Shown here: one piece after another, positions 52,801 to 63,698 of the stretch | How positions within the stretch are numbered: position 1 is the first letter of the stretch | How the letters are laid out: each line of letters starts with the position of its first letter | Assembly (NCBI GenBank): GCA_016490735.1 | Contig: JAEMWC010000118.1 | Coordinates: 462,501-526,500, forward strand | Reading direction: 5' to 3' | From: Pachyseris speciosa | Lineage: Eukaryota > Cnidaria > Anthozoa > Scleractinia > Pachyseridae | Length of the DNA: 64,000 nucleotides | Program-made: the position numbers and the translations under genes | Notes under the pieces: model-generated | Database searches by the model: none | Seen by the model: only the letters and a program-made list of their open reading frames with translations | Told to the model about the DNA's origin: nothing

Positions 52801-54012
52801 TCCCATCATCATACCACGAAACAGCCACGTCACCAAGTTGATTGTCAAGCATTTTCATGAACGTACACATCATCAAGGCAAAGGTATGACCTTGAACGAA
52901 GTACGATCAAATGGTTTTTGGGCGGTCAGCGGTCCATCAGTAGTTGCCAACATCATTTCATCCTGCGTCAAGTGCCAGAGACTGCGTGGAGCAGTGCAAG
53001 AACAAAGGATGTCGGACTTACCCGAAGATCGCCTTGAGCCTACTCCACCTTTTACATACTGCGCCGTGGATTATTTTGGGCCCTTCATCATCAAAGACGG
53101 AAGGAAGGAACTGAAGCATTATGGCGTGCTCTTCACCTGCATGGCTTCGAGAGCTGTGCACATCGAAACTGCCAACTTCCTTGAGACTGACTCCTTCATT
53201 AATGCCTTGAGAAGGTTTATTAGTCGTGGAGGCCCTATCCGTCAGCTCAGAAGCGACCAGGGGACAAACTTCGTGGGAGCTCGCACAGAACTCGCCCAAG
53301 CCTTAGCCGAGATGAACCAAGAGAAGATTAGAACAAAGCTATTAGAAGAACAGTGTGACTGGATCTCTTTCAAGATGAACGTTCCAGCGGCGAGCCACAT
53401 GGGAGGCGTTTGGGAGCGTCAAATAAGATCAGCGCTAAACGTCCTCTCATCTTTACTACAAGATAACGGAAAGCAGTTAGACGACGAGTCTCTTAGGACT
53501 CTGATGTGTGAAGCAGAAGCTATAGTCAACAGTCGCCCCTTGACAGTTAGTCAACTTGCTGATCCAGATTCGTTAAGTCCACTTACTCCTAACCATCTCC
53601 TGACAATGAAGACAAAGGTCGTTCTTGCTCCACCGGGTGCTTTCCAACCAGCAGATGTGTATTCCAGGAAGCGTTGGAGACGAGTTACACATTTAGCAAA
53701 CGAGTTCTGGACTCGCTGGAGAAAGGAATTCCTCCTTAGTCTTCAACAGCGGCAGAGGTGGACACGCCCTTGGAGAAACTTGACTGTTGATGACGTCGTA
53801 ATGATCAAAGATGAAAATCTCCCTCGGAACGTCTGACAGCTTGCAAGAGTGTCAGCCGTTTACCCCAGTTTGGACGGCCAAGTACGCAAGGTTCAAATAT
53901 CTCTTGCGGATAGATGCTTGGACAACGAAGGCAAGAGGATTGGAACTGTGCGGTATTTGGAGAGACCAGTCCAAAAGTTAGTGTTGCTGATGTCAGAGTC
54001 AAAGGATGAGTG
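49839..54012 (+). pseudogene. BEL pol (protease, RT, RNase H, integrase), multiple breaks
   Basis: In order: an aspartic protease (YVLLDDASDTTFV, near 49950) and a long linker. The reverse transcriptase follows (IRVVFDCAAEYENESLNKHL, FMCDIEAMFHQV, RNDFYVDDGLKS). RNase H is split over two frames near 51860 and 52480. The integrase has an HHCC-like part (HFHERTHHQGKG...CVKCQRLRG) and a DDE core (CAVDYFGPF, LRSDQGTNF, GGVWERQIR). A DUF5641-type tail ends at 54012. Breaks: TAA 51468-51470, frameshifts near 51860 and 52480, TAG 52796-52798 and TGA 53834-53836. All domains are still recognisable, so decay is moderate. Pol is on the same strand as the LTRs. Confidence 0.88.
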
Positions 54013-54141
54013 AGATCCGGGGTAATTCCCAGCCAAGTATTGAACTGAACTGTGCTAGAGAACTTGATGGAACATTAATAGATTAATTAGGAAATAAGTA
54101 AATAGATTAGTTAGTGAAATATGAATATTTCAGGGGGGCCA

Positions 54142-54967
54142 TGTTGAGGATACTAGACAAAGTCTCAGTTTTTATTAGATCAATCATCGATTAGCTTGAT
54201 TGCGTGCATAGGTCTTAGTAACGAACTTAGTAACAATGCTTACGTATGTTTTTCTAGTTTTCCTATTGGTTTTGTAATCGGACCTTTTAGCGTCATCACG
54301 CGTATATAAAGCTTAGCTAGCGTCCTTTTACCAGAGTTTCGTAATACTTCGCCTTGATTAGTTGTACCTTTGCTGTTCTTCGTTTCATAACCTTGGCACA
54401 AGCGGGACAGATATGTAAGTGATTTTCGTGGTTTTATTTAGTTTGTTTTTAGATTTAGTTTGTTCTATTTTGGGCGAAAGCAGATTTATGTACAGAATCG
54501 TACATAACACAATTTTAGTTGTCTTCATGCAAAAGAGTGTATTAGAGCCTTATTTAGTGAACGCCCACATCTTAGACTAGGCTATTCTGGGTTGTTGATC
54601 GGTCCCAAATGTTCATCTTTGATTTATTATACAATCTCGAGTAGTTTTAACGTAGTCTATTATGATTTGTTTATGTCATTTTTATATTGATCGTTATTTT
54701 TGTCGCGTTATCGACGTAGACACGTACATTGTTACACGCCCCTTGATCTATTGTTACGCGGCATTTCAAGTGAATTGATTAGAAATTCGTTATATTTTTA
54801 TTTCAGTTTACGATCGTTACTATTTGAAGCAATAAATCGCCGTTAACCGTCGACTTGGTTTTCCGTGATTCTTGCTACCTCGCAGACCCGACACTTAGCA
54901 GACACGCCTTAAGCGACACACCTCGAAGTTTGACTCGTTCGTTTTTTAAGTCGCCGCAAGCGTCACA
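54142..54967 (+). repeat. BEL 3' LTR
   Basis: 826 bp, TG...CA, preceded by the polypurine tract AGGGGGGCCA and followed by TCGGG. It holds the uninterrupted sequence of the site where the LINE landed in the 5' LTR. TATA-like GTATATAAAG is near 54300 and AATAAA near 54831. Confidence 0.92.
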
Positions 54968-55624
54968 TCGGGTATTACCGAGTGCAACCGAAAGTGTGGA
55001 GTGCTCACACTTCTTCGAGCCTCTTCTAGGCTGGTAGCCACACATACACACACAACACTGCAACTACTATTCACCACACTGCTTTAACTATAAAGAATCC
55101 ACTTTATTCACTGTTTTAGCGAATTAAGCAGTAGCCACATGCAGTTCTTGACTGCCTCTTGTTCTTAGAATTTTCCTCATTTCTGCCATATGCCTTATGC
55201 CAGTTCACTCAAATAACCTAGCAGCATTTTTCTCCAAGGTTCGGTCAAAGCTTGCTTAGAAAAGAAAGATGATACAGAAATTTGGGTCTCTTGAATTACA
55301 GTCATAAAATTTTATCCAGAGTTAAGCCATTAACTAACACACAAAACCAACAGTTTCATGTAAAATGTATTTATTCAAAATGGCATCAAACTAGCTAAGA
55401 CTTGACTATTACAAACAATCCACTTTAAATTAACATCTATAAAGAACCAAAGAAAGGAAAGATCAAGCATTGTGTTTTGTGTAAAAGTTTTAAAAAATGA
55501 ATTTTTTGGATCAATATGAACTTCTTTGAACAAGTACACAAGAAGAAAAGAAGAACTCGTATGTAAGCTGCTACATTTTATATCACAGATAAATATTTTG
55601 CAAAAAGGGAATGCTTATAGCCAC
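54968..55624 (-). other. SNRPF 3' flank and probable 3' UTR
   Basis: From 54973 the sequence is outside the BEL element. On - the stretch below 55625 follows the SNRPF stop codon. AATAAA on - at about 55367-55372 is a candidate polyadenylation signal. The BEL element inserted a few hundred bases downstream of it. Confidence 0.5.
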
Positions 55625-55691
55625 TCATTCTCTCATCTCTCCATCCTCCTCTTCTTCATCAACTCCACGTACATAGAGAACATTGTTACAC
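55625..55691 (-). CDS. SNRPF: Sm protein F, last coding exon
   Basis: On - the exon follows the acceptor tttttgcag and reads CNNVLYVRGVDEEEEDGEMR then E and TGA (55625-55627). This is the very conserved C-terminus of the Sm protein F, with its acidic tail. SmF is one of the seven Sm proteins that form the ring around snRNAs in spliceosomal snRNPs. The first base of the exon completes the arginine codon left open by the exon at 60507-60571. The 67-nt length gives 21 residues plus stop. The two exons are separated by 4.8 kb of repeat-rich intron. Confidence 0.88.
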
Positions 55692-55869
55692 CTGCAAAAA
55701 TATTAGTGAAGTTGCTGTGAGTTCAACCTGATACCCAGGGTCTTTGTTTCCTTTGACCAGCGGTCAGGAAATGAGTGACCCTGGAAAGATAGCGCTATAT
55801 AAGTATTTTATAATGATTATCATAAAGTCCGAAAATATCGGACTTCCGGTTGAACTGCACATGCTTAGG

Positions 55870-56205
55870 GTTCAGCTTAGCCTCCTTCGCAGACGTTTGG
55901 GCTCGTCATGCGTTCCTTGCCCACGAACGTCTGCTGAACTGAACTATTACTTCTGTTCGCGGCGGTTAGCCAATCATAGTTCGTTTTCCAAGTTATGGAA
56001 AGTAGGACTTCGACCCCGGGATTATTTTCACAGACGATGCACGTGAATCGGGTGTCGATTTCCATCCTTACGCAGCTCGTTATTGGTTTCTTCAAAACAA
56101 AGTCTAACCGTCGACGAACGGAAGTGGCAGTTCAGTTCAGCAGACGTTCGTGGGCAAGGAACGCGTGACGAGCCCAAAGACGTCTACGAAGGAGGCTAGG
56201 TTCAG
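55870..56205. mobile_element. MITE with arms of about 75 bp
   Basis: The left arm (55870-55944) and right arm (56130-56205) are inverted copies, sharing GTTCCTTGCCCACGAACGTC and flanking sequence with few differences. No coding content. Confidence 0.75.
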
Positions 56206-56898
56206 CTCCGCATGAGAGTTTGCAAGAGTTCTGTTTTACTTCCGTTTATTTGAATTGTTAGAAAACGCCAATCAGAATCGTCGACCTATCGGATCTATCG
56301 AGAGTCGTTCGTTTCGTCAAGACTTTGCAGTATGGAGCGAAGACTTGAGGGACGAGAATGCTGTGAGTTACAAATCATGTCAAGGTCTACAATGTAAGTA
56401 AGTCAGTAGCGAAGGAAGAAAGTCCGACTTTTGGAAGCCCAAAGTAAGACCAACTGTGTACCGAAATGACTCAAGGTTTTCTTAAGTTCTTAATGCCTTT
56501 TTTTAGGATAAAAATACTATTTTTTAGAAAGCTATGTCTTCTATAATAATGGATTGTTAGGATTTCATTTAATATGAGCATTCCTATTGAAAAATAGCCA
56601 CTTTCACAATCAATGTGGCGTCTATGAACTGTCCATGATCACGCAAAATGTTTGACATTGCAGATTCTTTTGCCCATGTGCTAGCTGTGGACTACTTCGA
56701 TGATGTCAGGCAAAATAATATTTCTTATATTTCATGCAAACAAAAAACAACCTCCACAGAGTGCTAAAGTGTGACATCACATATATTTGAATTTTTGAAA
56801 TTATGGGATTTGTCGAAAGTTTCAAAGAGAGCAAGAAGAAAAATTCTAACATGCCAAAAATCGGCACGTAAAGGCAAATTGGTTCTGAGATATTAGCA

Positions 56899-57592
56899 AT
56901 GAAAACGTAAAGCTTGTGGGATGTGGCTGGAGTGACAAGGATACTTCACAAATTAAAGTGATCAAGTAAGCTGAAGCCACTCAAAAGGCACTAAGCAATG
57001 AGGGGTAATGCCCGCTACCTTGTGGCCTTAGTGCCTTTTTAATGGCTTCAGCTTACTTGATCACATTAATTTGTGAAGTATCCTTGTCACTCCAGCCACA
57101 TCCCACAAGCGTTAGGTTTTCATTGCTTGTTTTACTGAAATGTGGGTACTTGAACCTGAGCATTAGCTATGCCATGCTGATGAGGCCTAACAAGGCCGAA
57201 ACAGCTGTCCATGGCTGCTAATGCTTGGGCTCAATCTTTGCTTTGGTAGATTTAAGGGGTAATGCCCGCTACCTTGTGGCCTTAGTGCCTTTTGAGTGGC
57301 TTCAGCTTACTTGATCACATTAATTTGTGAAGTATCCTTGTCACTCCAGCCGCATCCCACAAGCTTTATGTTTTCATTGCTTGTTTTATTGATATGTGGG
57401 TACTTGAGCCTGAGCATTAGCTATGCCATGCTGATGAAGCCTAACAAGGCCGAAACAGCTTTCCATGGCTGCTAATGCGTGGGCTCAATCTTTGCTTTGG
57501 TAGATTTAAGGGGTAATGCCCGCTACCTTGTGGCCTTAGTGCCTTTTGAGTGGCTTCAGCTTACTTGATCACATTAATTTGTGAAGTATCCT
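56899..57592. repeat. Satellite-like block, 254-bp units plus one inverted piece
   Basis: GGGGTAATGCCCGC starts at 57002, 57256 and 57510, giving two full units and one partial. Before them lies an inverted copy of part of the unit (about 56913-56995). The block is flanked by TCTGAGATATTAGCA (56884-56898 and 57592-57606), which looks like a target duplication, so the block inserted as a unit into an older palindromic element. Confidence 0.75.
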
Positions 57593-57733
57593 CTGAGATA
57601 TTAGCACTGTTATGCTCTGATGACTCCATACAAATCCTTCTGAACTTTACCCGGTTCATAACGTTATGAACCAAGTAAAATTTAGAAGGATTTGTATGGA
57701 GTCCGCAGAGCAAAACAGTGCTCATACCTCACT
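57593..57733. repeat. Long palindrome centred on AACGTT
   Basis: The arms 57593-57660 and 57664-57733 are inverted copies with a few mismatches. The centre GGTTCATAACGTTATGAACC is a perfect 20-bp palindrome. It is probably a hairpin-type MITE, host of the satellite insertion beside it. Confidence 0.75.
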
Positions 57734-59412
57734 CTCAAACTGTAAGAAAAAGCTGATTTTTGGCAAGTAGGCCTTTTTTTTTCATGTTCTTTCTGGATAT
57801 CTGAACAAATCCCATAATTTCACAAATTTAGTTTTTTGACGTCATCACTTTAGTACTCTACAGACCAATAATTATTTATCATACAACATTTAGTAAATAT
57901 GAGAAGTTTCATTAGAAACTATTGCAAACTGGGTGATATCATGTGACAGTTGGCTGTCATACATGTATTGTTATGCCGCATTTGCATATTATAAATAAAG
58001 CCAGCAAGAGTCCCTTGGGAATATTTCATTATTTTCAGCCTTGGCAAGTGCTAAAAAAATTCTATATTTGGTTCTCTTCGGCACAATGAAGTGATTCAAA
58101 TGATAAATACTCTATTTACAGACAAGATCTTTCTTAAAAGGTTCTATGAAGTGCCGAACACATTTATTTTATTTTTCTGCAAGGAATAGTTTTGTTTCCT
58201 TGCATCCGCCATTCCCTGGTGGAATCATGTGGGTTCACGACAAGCGCTGAAAAATTATACATCCTAGTCTGTTCGCTATTATTCGCTGATTAGAAAAGTA
58301 AAATACACTCTCTTTACAGACTATTTTTCTTCAACGCTTCTATGATGCACCCATCACAGTTGTATTTGATTTTTTCGATGTATTCGTTTAGCTTCAACCA
58401 TCTCAAGACCGATTTGTTTGAACTTGGCAGCCAGGAACAGGAAGTCGAATGTTTAAATGAGTCTGCTTCAGTGAACAGGCTACCCATTCAGTTGCTTTGT
58501 TAAGTTTCTTCCAAACAGATTATCCAGGCCGTTTAGCGGATTGCTTAAGTTTTTCAAACTGATACAATTTTTTCCTAAACGGGCTGCAAAGCTGTTCAAA
58601 CAGGTAATACTTTCCAGCAAATGGATGACCAAGTCATTTAAACGAGTGGCCATGAGTGGGACTTTCTACCAAATGGATGACCAAGCCATTCAAAGGAGTG
58701 GGTAGGTTAGTTTTTATCATTACTTCTTACAACTTGCAAATAAATGTTTTTGTTTTTATAATTGAGTGATTGCTATACTATGTACTGTTTTTTATGCTGT
58801 ATAGTATGTGTTATTTCCTTGACCATTTGTGCTGTCCTTTAGCTTGAATTCATTCCATTGTTCTAACAGGAACTGTTGTTATTGTAGTGTTTATTTATCC
58901 TACCTGACAACTTTCTCATTTCATTGAGAACTCAAAACTCAAATCGGTATTCAATGAATAACAAAATAGTGCTTCCTGAGAGAATCGAGGATCGTGTTGA
59001 GTTTCGAGTGTTCTATTTTAGTAAGGATTGAATTGAGACTGACAACTTACTTTTAACTGGTACTGTAGCTGGCATTTTGAAATACGGTCTTTACTGACCA
59101 TAAATGTGGATACTGTACTAAATAGATGAGTTTGATTTTAGTAGTCAAATGGTAGGTGAGAGAGTGAGTGGAACAAGTTGCATTTCTTTACCTCACATCA
59201 AATTCCTCTATAAGCCAGGTGGCTAAATTTCCCAAATTATTAGCCATAACACGATAATAGATGCAAGTAAAGTATATTAAGGTTACTGTGTAGCTTCAGG
59301 GGTGTCTCTAATCTTAGGGTTGTAGTGGCTTCCAATTACAGCCCAGAAACCATAAACCCATATCAAATTAAAGCTAATAGAACTACCAGTAGCTTTTGGC
59401 AAAGTGAAAAAC

Positions 59413-60492
59413 GGCACGTACTAAAACCCAAAACACCGAAACGAAACCACTGGAACAAAACCACCGGAACAACCGGAATGAAACCACCAGAACAACCGGA
59501 ATGAAACCAACAGAGCCACCTAAACAGCATTACCAAAACCACCGGATCGGAACAGCCCAAAATTACTGAAAACTACGCAGACGTTGTCTGGGTTCGTCAC
59601 GCAAGGCTACAAAACTGATTTGATTATATGTTCACTTCAAGAAGGCTGATTGACCGGGATACATGAAAAAAGGCCCACAAAGTTAGCTAGTTTTAAGGTG
59701 AACTTACCATGTATTTTGGCTATGACTAAAATAATGATTAGAGAACAGAAGTTTAAGTTGTGAATAATGTCGTTTTCATCGCTCGGTACTTGTTTGTTTC
59801 AAACTACAGTCGTAAGAGACCTTGCGTTGACGTAACATGACGTTACGATTACAATAAAAAGTTTGTTTTCTCAATGCCCAAAATTCATATGAGGCACTCA
59901 TGGTACATATAACATACTCATTTCCCTACAGCAAGTACGATGCAAGCAAGATGTCAAATCAGAACTATCTTTTACTACAGTTTTCTCGCAAATGTACTGA
60001 GCGACGAAAACAACATACATGTATTCTTAACTTTACATTGGGAAAACAAACTTTTTATTCTAATCGTAACGTCACGTTACGTCAAGGCAAGGTCTCTTTT
60101 GGCTGCGGTTTGAAATAAACAAGTACCGAGCGACGAAAACAACATATTCGTAACTTAAACTTGAATGCACTTCCTTCTCTTCTCTGATCATTTAGTCATA
60201 GCCAAAATATGTGGTAAGCTCACCTTAAAACTAGCTAACTTCGTGGGCCTTCAACATGTATCCCAGTTAATCAGCCTTCTTGAAGTGAACATACAATCAA
60301 ATCAGTTTCGTAGCCTTGCATAACGAGCCCAGACAACGTCTCCGTAGTATTCAGTATTTTTTGGCTGTTCTGGTGGTTTCAGTTATGCTGTTTCGGTGGT
60401 TCTGTTGGTTTCATTCCAGTTGTTCCGGTTGTTTTGGTGGTTTCGGTGGTTCCGGTGGTTTCATTTCGGTGTTTCGGGTTTTAGTACATGCT
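59413..60492. mobile_element. Fold-back element with 9-bp target duplication
   Basis: Nearly the whole 1,080 bp consists of two inverted arms. The outer ends read GCACGTACTAAAACCC on the left and GGGTTTTAGTACATGC on the right. Each arm has an outer minisatellite of AAACCACCGGAAC-type units and an inner unique part (ACTAGCTAACTT...). GTGAAAAAC flanks both sides (59404-59412 and 60493-60501). Nine-bp duplications with long TIRs are typical of Mutator-like elements. No transposase is seen. The right end lies 14 bases from the SNRPF exon boundary. Confidence 0.7.
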
Positions 60493-60506
60493 GTGAAAAA
60501 CCTTAC

Positions 60507-60571
60507 CTAATAAGAACTTCACCCAAGTTACCACTTAGTGAGCCATCAATGTACTCTTCTGTATTGGCAAG
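60507..60571 (-). CDS. SNRPF: Sm protein F, penultimate coding exon
   Basis: On - the exon follows acceptor tccttgcag and reads [20 protein letters not shown] then I and two bases of an arginine codon, ending at donor gtaagg (60506-60501). This is the second Sm motif region of SmF and is nearly invariant in animals. The exon is 65 nt and its phase fits the last exon at 55625-55691. I could not find the upstream exons in 60572-64000, so they should lie to the right of the window. A fold-back transposon sits just past its donor site, separated by only a few bases. Confidence 0.88.
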
Positions 60572-60750
60572 CTGCAAGGATAGAGCAAAAAACCAAGATT
60601 ACATGAGAGTAATTACATAAAAGGAATCACTAGAGCTTAACTTGTCCAATTTGCACAGTGTTCACAAACTGACTGTTCTGTCCAGACAGTTCTTCACACT
60701 GCTAATTACATGTACAGAAACAAGGTAAATCATTAAATGGGCCAAGTGGG

Positions 60751-60781
<31 letters not shown>

Positions 60782-60892
60782 ATTGGGGGAGTAAAACACA
60801 AAAATTTGGTTTATTTTTTATTTAAACATATTACTTTACATGTTCACACCAAGAGCTTACACCTACCAATTACTACCACTACCTGGTTTAGC

Positions 60893-61036
60893 AACAGTGT
60901 TGATAATGTAAATTGACCACCATACCTGCAATTCAAAAAGCTGACATTTTGAGCTTTAGCTCTTCATCAGAGTGAATGATGAAGGACTCTGATGAAGAGC
61001 TAATACTCCAAACATCAGCTCTTTGAATCCCTGTAT

Positions 61037-61065
<29 letters not shown>
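60893..61065. mobile_element. Hairpin MITE, 173 bp
   Basis: The arms share GATAATGTAAATTGACCACC and its reverse complement at the outer ends, and the inner GAGCTTTAGCTCTTCATCAG region is also symmetric. No coding content. Confidence 0.75.
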
Positions 61066-61070
<5 letters not shown>

Positions 61071-61448
61071 CCAAATTTTCAAATCATTAAATTATTCATT
61101 CACTTATTCATTCACACCAAGGAAACCATCTGGTTATTGTATCTAACAAAAGTTGAGATGATGTAAAATACCAAGAACTTTCAACCTTTTCCAACCCTTT
61201 TTTAGGTTATTGTCATGGGTGTCTGGAAGCTATGTGTGAAGGCTTACAGCTGGGTTGACAACCAAGTAAACCCCTAGATGTACCAGACACCTTGATCTCG
61301 TGATGCAGCTCTTAAATCACAAGTACATGTAGCAATGCATATTCTGAAGTTTCTCCTCACTTCTTATGTAAAAAAAAAGAAAAGAAAAGAAAGAAACTCA
61401 CAACGAATTGGAAAGCAGCCTTTATGGCCATCCAGCCAGATTAATACA

Positions 61449-61549
61449 TAGCCCTTTCATCACCAAGAAACCTCCCTTTGACGAAGAAAATCATCTGGCT
61501 TTAGCCAGAGTAAAATCTATAAAGTCCCCCTTGGTGGTGAAAGGGTTAG
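61449..61549. repeat. Short inverted repeat CCCTTTCATCACCAAG
   Basis: CCCTTTCATCACCAAG (61451-61466) and CTTGGTGGTGAAAGGG (61531-61546) are inverted with one mismatch. It resembles the AAAGGGTTAA ends of the TTAA MITE family at 2419-2960. Confidence 0.55.
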
Positions 61550-61674
61550 AATGTAGTTCAAGTCAATCGTAATTCAATTCTGTTCAAGAGCCTTTCCGTC
61601 TGTGTGACAGACCATGACTGTGTGACTTGAATGATAAAAGTCAATTGTAAACTTCAATCACATGTACATCCAAT

Positions 61675-61745
61675 GTTTGCCTAGCTCACTCATCAAGAGC
61701 GCTGGTATTGTAATCATATGGTCAGGTGTTTGAATCCTGGTGAAG
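61675..61745 (+). repeat. tRNA-derived SINE or tRNA pseudogene
   Basis: TTTGCCTAGCTCACTCATCA and the later GTGTTTGAATCCTGG resemble the internal A box and B box of RNA polymerase III genes. A TGT-like triplet sits at the place of an anticodon. The acceptor stem does not pair well, so it is more likely a SINE head or decayed tRNA than a working gene. Confidence 0.4.
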
Positions 61746-62498
61746 TCGAAGGTTTTTCTTTTGAATTCAAGTTGTTTTTCTTTGTTTTCCTTTTCTCTTG
61801 TGCTGCATTTTTAAAAAATTATTGTTATTATCAACGCTGCAAAGCAATTTTGCAATTGTACAGAGAAATAAAGTACCAGCCTGGTGTAAGTTGACAAGTC
61901 CCTCAAAACTCAACCTTTGCTTTTGTTCTCTCTTATTGTTTGAGGTTTGAAATATCAACCGTTTCCTCAAAATCTGCTATTGAGATCCTTGAAAAATTCT
62001 TCAAGAGTCTCGAAACTCAATCCTCGAGCCTTGAACCTCAATACTCGATTCACCATGGCTTTGGGGATTGAGTCAAGACTGTCAACTTACATCAGCCTGG
62101 TACTGTATGATGGATGGTAGCAAGTCTATGAATATTCTTGGTTTGCACGTCACACAAGTATCAGTGCAAATAAGAAATAAAATCACTTACCATTCAATAA
62201 ATGTCAAGAACTTGAGATATTGTAGAAGAGTAATCAGCGTTCCAGATAAGAGGGGGTTTTCAGGTCAAAAACCCTACAAGGTCAGCTACATGACTCAACA
62301 AACTAATAGAAAATTTATAATGGTTTGGTGGGAGCACCAGTTGGAAATTTGACCTGATGGAATTCCTTGTTGACACCCGCCTTAAAATGTTATTTGGAAC
62401 CCTGGTAATAAATAAACAACGTGTCCTAGTTTCAGGGCTGTGCGATTTTCCAAACTCGAGTTATTCGGCAAAGGGTTTCACTCAAAATTAGTGTTTAG

Positions 62499-63698
62499 CA
62501 GGGTCTGAGCCAGAGTGCGAACTTGCGACAATCTCCCCCTCAGAGGACAATTTGTCACTGAAAATTGTCTGGCTGGGCCATAAGTGTTCCCCAAGATCAA
62601 AGCTATTTTGTTGTGGTAAAAATTATTGAGCCTGCTATTGATGAAGTTGGTTATTTCTCAACTGAAGAAGTTTATAAGAATTCATACACATCAGAAAACA
62701 GACGGTGTCATTTTAAAAATTGAAGGGCTGAGGGCATAAACTGCCTATGTAGAGTTTTAGGTGTTTTTTTTTGCATACGTTATTTCTTGAAAACGAAAAA
62801 GAAATTGGTGAAAAAAAATACAGGACAATGTTTTTGTATCAGAATGCAGTTCACATGCAAAAATTTGGACAAATCCAAGCGAAATAAAAAAATGGCCGAA
62901 AATTCCACATAGGCAGTTTAGATGCTAAAGTGCATTCCTAAATTAATCTGCAAAAATTTGCTTAAGTTGTTTGTACGAACGATGCAGAGTATAAATGATA
63001 AATAAACAAGTGAAGATCGCTTTTACCATTATTTGAAGTAGACTAAAACGTTTGACTGGTTGACGTGTCAGTATATAAAATATGCATACATCAGCTACCG
63101 TATTTCTGATATTTTTTGCAACAGTGTCGAAGCAGAAAACCTCGAGTTATTTTGAAAGTGAAAGAGATAAAAACAACAAGCCGGAAGAAGAAAAACTGGA
63201 AAAGAATTTCACAGTGAAGAAGATGATGCTCAGTGAAAAAGTGATAAAGGTGCCACAAATTTTAAAACGACGACTTTAAGCATGCATGCAAATTCATGTG
63301 AGAATCAGGATACTATAACAGAGGCTCGACTACAGGAAACATTCACTGATGAGCTTGAGCTCTCAGTAAACAGGCTCAAGATATTATTACTGTGATGAAA
63401 GGCATCTATTGGCTTGCAATAGAAGAGGTTGACACCGATAAGTATTCCTCTCTGCTTGACCTTTTCAAAGAAGTTGGAGTCGGTAAAGAAGATGCAAGTA
63501 GGGAAAATGCTACTAATCAATCCCATCATACTGCAGAGGGCATGCAACAAAGTATCTGACAGTGTACAGTACTTCAAATAAAAGTGGCTGGTAATTTAAT
63601 AAATATTTTCTGTCCCCTAATATTGCCTATTTGTCCCTTTTCAACAGCCACAGAGGGACAAATTGTCTCCTGAGGCCAGAAAGCTGGCTCAAACCCTG
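62499..63698 (+). mobile_element. hAT-like element, 1.2 kb, degraded
   Basis: Ends CAGGGTCTGAGCCAG (62499-62513) and CTGGCTCAAACCCTG (63684-63698) are inverted with one mismatch. GTTTAG flanks both (62493-62498 and 63699-63704). CAGGG ends are typical of hAT, although hAT normally makes an 8-bp duplication. On +, a stretch near 63370-63500 reads MKGIYWLAIEEVDTDKYSSL, similar to the N-terminal part of hAT transposases of the ZNF862 type. No complete transposase remains. Confidence 0.55.

Larger units (their letters stand above)
26645..54967 (+). mobile_element. BEL/Pao LTR retrotransposon, disrupted by a LINE and a Polinton
   Basis: Outer ends are TGTTGAGG... (26645) and ...CGTCACA (54967), flanked on both sides by TCGGG (26640-26644 and 54968-54972). 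The LTRs match except for the LINE insertion and small repeat-length changes in the 5' copy. Without the two inserts (26710-28698 and 29918-48268) the element is about 8 kb, normal for BEL. Gag-pol has several stops and frameshifts, so it is dead. Both inserts are younger than the BEL insertion. Confidence 0.92.
55692..60506 (-). other. SNRPF intron filled with inverted-repeat elements
   Basis: The intron carries a MITE (55870-56205), a 254-bp satellite block (56899-57592), a palindrome (57593-57733), tandem motifs near 58610-58710 and a 1.1-kb fold-back element (59413-60492). I find no other exon. Short AAATGGATGACCAAG repeats near 58620 and 58675 are diverged tandem copies. Confidence 0.7.

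Noticed and set aside
57002..57592. Possible CRISPR or coding tandem repeat
   Set aside because: Units are 254 bp, too long for CRISPR, and have no open frame.
62068..62352. 94-codon ORF as a possible upstream SNRPF exon
   Set aside because: It is on the wrong strand and shows no Sm motif; SNRPF upstream exons were not found in the window.
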